This document shows positions 7,950 to 11,301 of a stretch of 11,301 nt of DNA, piece by piece. The notes beneath the pieces are model-generated. The model was not told the DNA's origin. It ran no database searches and saw only the letters and a list, made by a program, of their open reading frames with translations. How positions within the stretch are numbered: position 1 is the stretch's first letter; the number at the start of each line of letters is the position of its first letter. The stretch comes from Bacteriovoracaceae bacterium (GTDB lineage: Bacteria; Bdellovibrionota; Bacteriovoracia; Bacteriovoracales; Bacteriovoracaceae): positions 1-11,301 of the forward strand of contig CANETG010000067.1 in assembly GCA_947440875.1 (NCBI GenBank), read 5' to 3'. The position numbers and the translations under genes were made by a program.

Positions 7950-7978
7950 TTGTCGGCCAGAACCGGGTGGTGCATACT
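7950..7978 (+). promoter_or_regulatory. Candidate promoter for the sufE-hemB series
   Basis: TTGTCG (-35-like) and CATACT (-10-like) are separated by 17 bases. The predicted transcription start at about 7985 leaves an 18-base leader before the GTG at 8003 containing the Shine-Dalgarno. It lies downstream of an in-frame ATG at 7946, which would then not be transcribed. Both hexamers are 4 of 6, so this is only a candidate. Confidence 0.35.
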
Positions 7979-7990
7979 GGGCTTCTAACG

Positions 7991-7997
7991 AGAGGAA
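7991..7997 (+). promoter_or_regulatory. Shine-Dalgarno that decides the sufE start
   Basis: AGAGGAA contains a GAGG core ending at 7995, 7 bases before a GTG at 8003 and 13 before an ATG at 8009. It is far downstream of the ATG at 7946, arguing against that upstream start. The 7-base spacing favours the GTG. Confidence 0.6.
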
Positions 7998-8002
7998 ATC
8001 CC

Positions 8003-8428
8003 GTGAATATGTCGGATAGGACCACTCAGATTAAGGACCGATTCCTCAAGTATGGGGACTGGGAAGATCGCTACAAAGAGCTGATTCAGCTTGGGCGCTC
8101 ACTTGCGCCTTTTCCAGAAGATAAGCGCGAAGAAAAATACAAAGTGAAGGGATGCCAGTCCCAGGTTTGGCTCTTTCCTGAGTTTAAAGACGGAAGAGTT
8201 TACTTCCACGCAGACTCAGATGCCTTACTCGTCAAAGGAATTGTCGCCCTCCTCACCAGTGTTTATTCGGACGCGACTCCGGATGAAATTCTCACGACCA
8301 AACCAGAATTTTTAAAAGAAGTTGGAATCACCGAGCATCTTTCGATGAACAGGTCGAGTGGTTTGGCGAGCATGATGAAGCAGATCCAGATGTACGCCCT
8401 GGTTTTTAAATCCATGCAAAAGGCTTAA
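8003..8428 (+). CDS. sufE: SufE-family cysteine desulfuration protein
   Basis: SufE accepts persulfide sulfur from the cysteine desulfurase SufS and passes it to the SufBCD scaffold for Fe-S cluster assembly in the cytoplasm. The acceptor motif GCQSQVW is present, with Cys51 counted from the GTG (Cys49 from the ATG at 8009; E. coli SufE uses Cys51). Other family blocks are the N-terminal WEDRYKELIQLGR, the HADSDALLVKGIVALL helix and the SRSxGL-like RSSGLASMM near the C-terminus. From 8009 the protein is 139 residues, matching E. coli SufE (138). An ATG at 7946 would add about 20 residues unlike the family and sits upstream of both the Shine-Dalgarno and the likely promoter. hemB starts 3 bases after the stop, so the two are cotranscribed. 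No sufS or sufBCD lies in the window. A CsdE-like role with CsdA cannot be excluded. Confidence 0.93.
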   Translation: MNMSDRTTQIKDRFLKYGDWEDRYKELIQLGRSLAPFPEDKREEKYKVKGCQSQVWLFPEFKDGRVYFHADSDALLVKGIVALLTSVYSDATPDEILTTKPEFLKEVGITEHLSMNRSSGLASMMKQIQMYALVFKSMQKA

Positions 8429-8431
8429 GAA

Positions 8432-9412
8432 ATGCTGATCCATCGTCCCCGCAGGAATAGAAGAAATGAAGTCATTCGTTCGCTCGTCAGAGAGTCTCAT
8501 CTTTTACCCGCTCACCTGATTGCTCCACTCTTTGTCATCGACGGAACTGCCCAGAGAGTGGCGATTAAATCCATGCCAGGGCAATTTCGATTCTCCATCG
8601 ATGAACTCGTCAAAGAGGCCAAAGAGCTTTATGCACTCGGTGTTCACGCGGTTGCTCTTTTCCCAGTGATCGATGAAAAACTCAAATCTCCGGACGCACG
8701 TGAGTCGTTTAATCCGCAGGGGCTCAATGCCCGCTCCATTCGCGCGATTAAAGAAGCGATTCCAGAGATGATGGTGATGGGGGACGTGGCCCTTGATCCC
8801 TATTCTTCTGACGGTCACGATGGACTCGTGGACGGAGAATCGGGCGAAATTCTCAATGACCCTACTCTGGAAGTCCTGGCCAAACAGGCCCTCTGTGAGG
8901 CCAGAGCTGGTGCCGATATTATCGGTCCTTCAGACATGATGGATGGGCGCGTGGGATACCTTCGTGCCGCTCTTGATGAAGAAGGATTCCACAACGTTCT
9001 TATCATGAGTTACTGCGCCAAATATGCTTCCGGATTTTACGGACCGTTTCGAGAGGCACTCGATTCAGCTCCCAAAAAAGGGGATAAGAAATCCTATCAG
9101 ATGGATCCGGCAAACGCGAAAGAAGCGATTCGCGAAGCGATGCTTGATGAGCAGGAAGGTGCTGATATCCTCATGGTCAAACCAGGGCTGCCTTACCTTG
9201 ATGTGATTTACCGTCTGAAAGAAAATTTCACTCTCCCGATTGCTGCGTACAATGTTTCGGGTGAGTACGCGATGGTGAAAGCGGCGGCGGCCAATGGTTG
9301 GATTGATCAGGACAAAGTGATCCTTGAAACACTCGTCTCTTTCCGAAGAGCTGGTGCCGATGTCATCCTGACTTATTTTGCCAAAGAAGCGGCACTCCTT
9401 CTCAGGAAATAA
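8432..9412 (+). CDS. hemB: Delta-aminolevulinic acid dehydratase (porphobilinogen synthase), non-zinc type
   Basis: HemB condenses two 5-aminolevulinate molecules to porphobilinogen, the second common step of haem synthesis, in the cytoplasm. The 326 residues are full length. The two active-site lysines are K197 (YCAKYASGFYGPF) and K250 (LMVKPGLPYLD). The metal loop reads DVALDPYSSDGHDG (118-131): the three zinc cysteines of the E. coli enzyme are replaced by A120, D122 and D130. The conserved PSDMMDGRVG (166-175) and VSGEYAM (275-281) blocks are present. The Asp-rich loop is the form found in Mg-dependent enzymes such as those of Pseudomonas and Bradyrhizobium, so zinc independence is likely. 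The ATG lies 3 bases after the sufE stop, with AAGG inside the end of sufE as ribosome-binding site. Confidence in identity is very high; metal use is inferred. Confidence 0.98.
   Translation: MLIHRPRRNRRNEVIRSLVRESHLLPAHLIAPLFVIDGTAQRVAIKSMPGQFRFSIDELVKEAKELYALGVHAVALFPVIDEKLKSPDARESFNPQGLNARSIRAIKEAIPEMMVMGDVALDPYSSDGHDGLVDGESGEILNDPTLEVLAKQALCEARAGADIIGPSDMMDGRVGYLRAALDEEGFHNVLIMSYCAKYASGFYGPFREALDSAPKKGDKKSYQMDPANAKEAIREAMLDEQEGADILMVKPGLPYLDVIYRLKENFTLPIAAYNVSGEYAMVKAAAANGWIDQDKVILETLVSFRRAGADVILTYFAKEAALLLRK
9404..9407 (+). promoter_or_regulatory. Shine-Dalgarno deciding the start of the small membrane-anchored protein
   Basis: AGGA lies 6 bases before the ATG at 9414, inside the last codons of hemB. 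This places the start immediately in front of the hydrophobic segment and rules against an in-frame ATG at 9378, which would put 12 polar residues before it. Confidence 0.6.
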
Positions 9413-9413
9413 A

Positions 9414-9959
9414 ATGAAGTGGATTCTTATTTCCTCACTCATTTTGAACTGTGTTCTCACGATTGGCATCCTTCAAAAAAAAGAAGTTGTCCGAGAAGAA
9501 GTCATCGAAAAAGTGATCGTCAAACACGCCCGCCCCGAAATCATCGAGAAAAAAGTCATCGTGAACGTTCCAGGCCAAGCACCTGAAGCGGACTCAGGTG
9601 TTCAGGATTTTGACGAAAAAGAAATGGAAGACGTCGTGGTTGATGTGAACAAAGACCGCGAGGACTTCTTAGTCGGGAAACTTGGTTTTACGGAAAAACA
9701 GTTGAAAGATGTTGAATCTGTGAAGCAGCACTTTTATGAGAAGTATCAGAAAATCATTCCCCAAAATGGTGCCGTGATGCTCACCCTAGAGCAGAGAAAG
9801 GCGATCATTTCTCTGGAAGAGGAGCGTGACGCTCAGTTCGCTCGCGCCCTGGGCAGAAAGAAGTGGCAGGAGTGGGAGTCATTCCGCGACAATTACAACC
9901 AGAAGATGTTTAAAAAGATGATGAAGGAAAAAGGCGTCATCGTTCCCATGGAAATCTGA
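9414..9959 (+). CDS. Small membrane-anchored periplasmic helical protein, possibly Spy/CpxP-like
   Basis: I recognise no named orthologue. From the ATG at 9414 the product is 181 residues. It begins with a hydrophobic segment (about 4-20, ILISSLILNCVLTIGIL) that reads as a signal anchor; the Cys at 13 is preceded by Asn, not Gly, Ala or Ser, so a lipobox is unlikely. A charged stretch with two imperfect units, EEVIEKVIV (28-36) and PEIIEKKVIV (41-50), follows, then an acidic linker. The helical C-terminal half (81-171) contains LGFTEKQLKDVESVKQHF and, about 35 residues on, LTLEQRKAIISLEEER, a layout reminiscent of Spy/CpxP-type periplasmic chaperones, which have paired LTxEQ segments. That likeness is by eye only. 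It starts one base after hemB, so it should share its transcript. A simple envelope stress or structural role fits but is not shown. Confidence 0.78.
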   Translation: MKWILISSLILNCVLTIGILQKKEVVREEVIEKVIVKHARPEIIEKKVIVNVPGQAPEADSGVQDFDEKEMEDVVVDVNKDREDFLVGKLGFTEKQLKDVESVKQHFYEKYQKIIPQNGAVMLTLEQRKAIISLEEERDAQFARALGRKKWQEWESFRDNYNQKMFKKMMKEKGVIVPMEI

Positions 9960-9977
9960 TTTTTTTTCCCCTACAAT
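9949..9977 (+). promoter_or_regulatory. Candidate promoter for the GT9 gene (possibly leaderless)
   Basis: TACAAT (9972-9977; 5 of 6) lies 17 bases after TGGAAA (9949-9954; 4 of 6). It ends 5 bases before the ATG at 9983, so transcription would start at or next to the start codon. The stretch between the T-tract (9960-9967) and the ATG has no purine-rich Shine-Dalgarno. The hexamers are seen; activity is inferred. Confidence 0.45.
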
Positions 9978-9982
9978 AAACC

Positions 9983-11020
9983 ATGCACATTCTTATGATC
10001 CGCTTCTCCAGTATGGGAGATGTGGTCCTTCAAACGGCGACAGTCAACTGGCTTCGTTCTCTTTTTGGGAAAGAGCTCACTTTGACTTTTGTCACGGCCC
10101 GGGAATTCGTTTCTCTTCTTGAAGGCCACCCGGGTATTAATCATGTCATCGGATTCGATCGTCGAAAAGACCGTTGGAATGAGTTCGTGGGACGTGTGAG
10201 AGTTCATGCCCCGTATGATTTGATTCTTGATCTCCATGCCACCATGAGATCGTTTCGTTTAAAGACCTCCTTCTGGAGCACTCCCCAGCTGACTGTCGAT
10301 AAGCGCCGCTGGGAAAGATTTTTCCTCACGAAAATAAAAAGTGTCTTCATTAAAAAAATTCTTGGTCGCACCTCTCTTGGCCTTGAGCCTCAAGTGGAGA
10401 GGATCATCATCGATCTCCAAGATCTCTTCGAGGACTCAAGAGGAGTCGCGGCGACGCGAGATTTTCGAAAAGGTCCAAACGCTGAGATGACAAGCCTTCC
10501 CTCGCCGGATGTTTATCCGGTGCCAGGGAAATATATCGTCGTCGCACCCTCGGCGTCGTTTGAACCCAAGCGCTGGCCCATCAAGTCTTTTGTCGAGCTC
10601 TCTGAACTCCTTCTTCAAGACACGAACTATCATCTTGTGGTCCTTGCGGGGCCTGAGGATAAATTCTGTGAGGCCTTCGGTCAGATCCATTCCCCAAGGC
10701 TCTTAAACCTTCAAGGGAAAACGACACTCAAAGAATCCATGCAGATCTTGGCCCGGGCGGAGCTTTCTATTGGGAATGATTCTGGGATGAATCACATCGC
10801 CGAAGCCCACGGAGTCCCGGTCATTACCATCTTCGGTCCGACGCATCCGTTATTTGGTTTTTCTCCTCACGGAAAAAAATCTTCTTATCTTTCAAAAGAC
10901 TTGTGGTGCAAACCGTGTTCCACGACGGGGAGCTCTCCCTGCTACCGGAAAGAACTCTTCTGCATGCAAGAGATTTCAGTGGCCGAAGTGATGCAGAAGG
11001 CCCGAGAGGCGCTCGGATGA
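9983..11020 (+). CDS. GT9-family glycosyltransferase, lipopolysaccharide heptosyltransferase-like
   Basis: GT9 enzymes move L-glycero-D-manno-heptose from ADP-heptose to the LPS inner core on the cytoplasmic face of the inner membrane. The N-terminus IRFSSMGDVVL (6-16) matches WaaC/WaaF, with D13 at the place of the WaaC catalytic aspartate. The C-terminal nucleotide-binding half has PSASFEPKRWP (189-199), K196 probably binding phosphate, and NDSGMNHIAEA (265-275), followed by FGPTHP (284-289). A late cysteine set, C309, C312, C320 and C327, is common in GT9 proteins. The 345 residues are full length. An in-frame TAA lies just upstream (9977-9979), so the start is effectively fixed at 9983, although no Shine-Dalgarno precedes it. 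The stop overlaps the next gene as ATGA. The partner Kdo transferase gene supports inner-core work; whether it is heptosyltransferase I, II or another GT9 I cannot tell. Confidence 0.9.
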   Translation: MHILMIRFSSMGDVVLQTATVNWLRSLFGKELTLTFVTAREFVSLLEGHPGINHVIGFDRRKDRWNEFVGRVRVHAPYDLILDLHATMRSFRLKTSFWSTPQLTVDKRRWERFFLTKIKSVFIKKILGRTSLGLEPQVERIIIDLQDLFEDSRGVAATRDFRKGPNAEMTSLPSPDVYPVPGKYIVVAPSASFEPKRWPIKSFVELSELLLQDTNYHLVVLAGPEDKFCEAFGQIHSPRLLNLQGKTTLKESMQILARAELSIGNDSGMNHIAEAHGVPVITIFGPTHPLFGFSPHGKKSSYLSKDLWCKPCSTTGSSPCYRKELFCMQEISVAEVMQKAREALG

Positions 11021-11301
11021 TTCTCTATTCTGTTTTCATGCGACTGATTTCTATCCTCTTAGTATTTATCCCTCAAGTACGGGAGAGACTCTCGTTTGAG
11101 CGAAAAAATGCCGGCGATCCTTTGAGCAGAAAATTTTCTGTGCCCGCTGACCTGGCGTTTGAATTTTCCAGCGAAGGGGAGTTTCAGCAAGTCTTTCCCC
11201 TCATCACAGACGCTCTTTTAGCGGGGAAACGAATCGAGCTCATCTACTTTTCTCCGAGTGTTGAAAAAGGTGTGCGAGAGCTCTGTGAAAAATACCCCGA
11301 G
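11017..11301 (+). CDS. Kdo transferase-like glycosyltransferase N-terminal domain (partial, runs off the right edge)
   Basis: Only the first 95 codons are in the window. The ATG overlaps the GT9 stop (ATGA). The product opens with a hydrophobic segment (about 1-19) typical of the WaaA/KdtA membrane anchor, then a basic stretch. The segment FEFSSEGEFQQVFPLITDAL (48-67) corresponds to the SxGE motif of the Glycos_transf_N domain, in which the Glu is the catalytic base of Kdo transferases. A beta strand and helix (IELIYFSPSVEKGVRE) follow, where WaaA has its 'TxTPTG'-type strand; that motif is divergent here (YFSPSVEKG). WaaA adds Kdo to lipid A precursors, the step before heptose addition, which fits the neighbour. 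Because the match is partial and divergent, a Kdo transferase-related enzyme with a different acceptor is possible. Confidence 0.72.
   Translation, partial: MILYSVFMRLISILLVFIPQVRERLSFERKNAGDPLSRKFSVPADLAFEFSSEGEFQQVFPLITDALLAGKRIELIYFSPSVEKGVRELCEKYPE

Larger units (their letters stand above)
7869..8002. promoter_or_regulatory. Divergent intergenic region between the GYF_2-like gene and sufE
   Basis: This 134-base gap is the only place where transcription diverges, so both series should start here. Rightward, the best match is TTGTCG (7950-7955), 17 bases, CATACT (7973-7978), each 4 of 6. Leftward, TAGGCA (7913-7908), 17 bases, TTTAGT (7890-7885) is a weaker possibility because its start would fall on the Shine-Dalgarno. 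A six-base inverted repeat TAAAAC/GTTTTA (7912-7917 and 7935-7940) lies between them. I recognise no operator. Confidence 0.55.

Noticed and set aside
7946..8002. Upstream ATG start for sufE adding about 20 residues.
   Set aside because: The added residues are unlike SufE, the good Shine-Dalgarno is downstream of this ATG, and the best promoter candidate would start transcription after it.
9378..9413. Upstream ATG start for the small membrane protein, inside hemB.
   Set aside because: It would place 12 polar residues before the hydrophobic segment and overlap hemB by 35 bases, whereas AGGA sits correctly before the ATG at 9414.
9943..9967. Possible rho-independent terminator: TTCCcatGGAA followed by eight T.
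   Set aside because: The stem is only four base pairs with a three-base loop and overlaps the end of a coding region. The T-tract more likely reflects the spacer of the candidate GT9 promoter.

Overview
The window looks like chromosomal DNA from a Gram-negative bacterium. LPS inner-core genes sit at the right end, and the HemB is of the cysteine-free, magnesium type. A protein with GYF_2-like domains, a RicT/PSP1 protein and a stand-alone SufE also occur here. Together with an estimated GC content in the mid-40s per cent, this best fits the Bdellovibrionota (Bdellovibrio/Bacteriovorax-like bacteria). That placement is an inference from gene content and was not tested by a search. The window is densely coded. 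I saw no rRNA, tRNA, CRISPR array, insertion sequence, prophage gene or attachment site, and no gene-free stretch longer than about 135 bases.

The left two thirds (1-7868) is one leftward gene series. In order of transcription it is: a GYF_2-like membrane protein, tmk (thymidylate kinase), holB (DNA polymerase III delta' subunit), ricT (PSP1-domain iron-sulfur protein), sbcD and sbcC (the double-strand-break nuclease; sbcC runs off the left edge). Spacing is tight: tmk/holB overlap by 4 bases, ricT/sbcD are 3 bases apart, and sbcD/sbcC overlap by 20 bases. The tmk-holB-ricT order recalls the tmk...holB-ricT cluster of Bacillus subtilis. The theme is DNA precursor supply, clamp loading and repair, plus a probable RNA-decay regulator.

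A 134-base divergent intergenic region (7869-8002) separates this from a rightward series: sufE (sulfur transfer for Fe-S assembly), hemB (porphobilinogen synthase), a small membrane-anchored periplasmic helical protein, a GT9 heptosyltransferase-like gene, and the start of a waaA/kdtA-like Kdo transferase cut by the right edge. The first two serve cofactor synthesis and the last two LPS core assembly.

No wholly new system is evident. The most interesting observations are: (i) three genes (tmk, ricT, GT9) have -10-like hexamers ending only 5-6 bases before the start codon and no well-placed Shine-Dalgarno, suggesting leaderless transcripts; (ii) RicT carries a C-terminal tail almost wholly of Gln, Asn, Arg and Gly; (iii) the GYF_2-like protein has an unusual domain arrangement; (iv) the delta' subunit is short and lacks zinc-binding cysteines.
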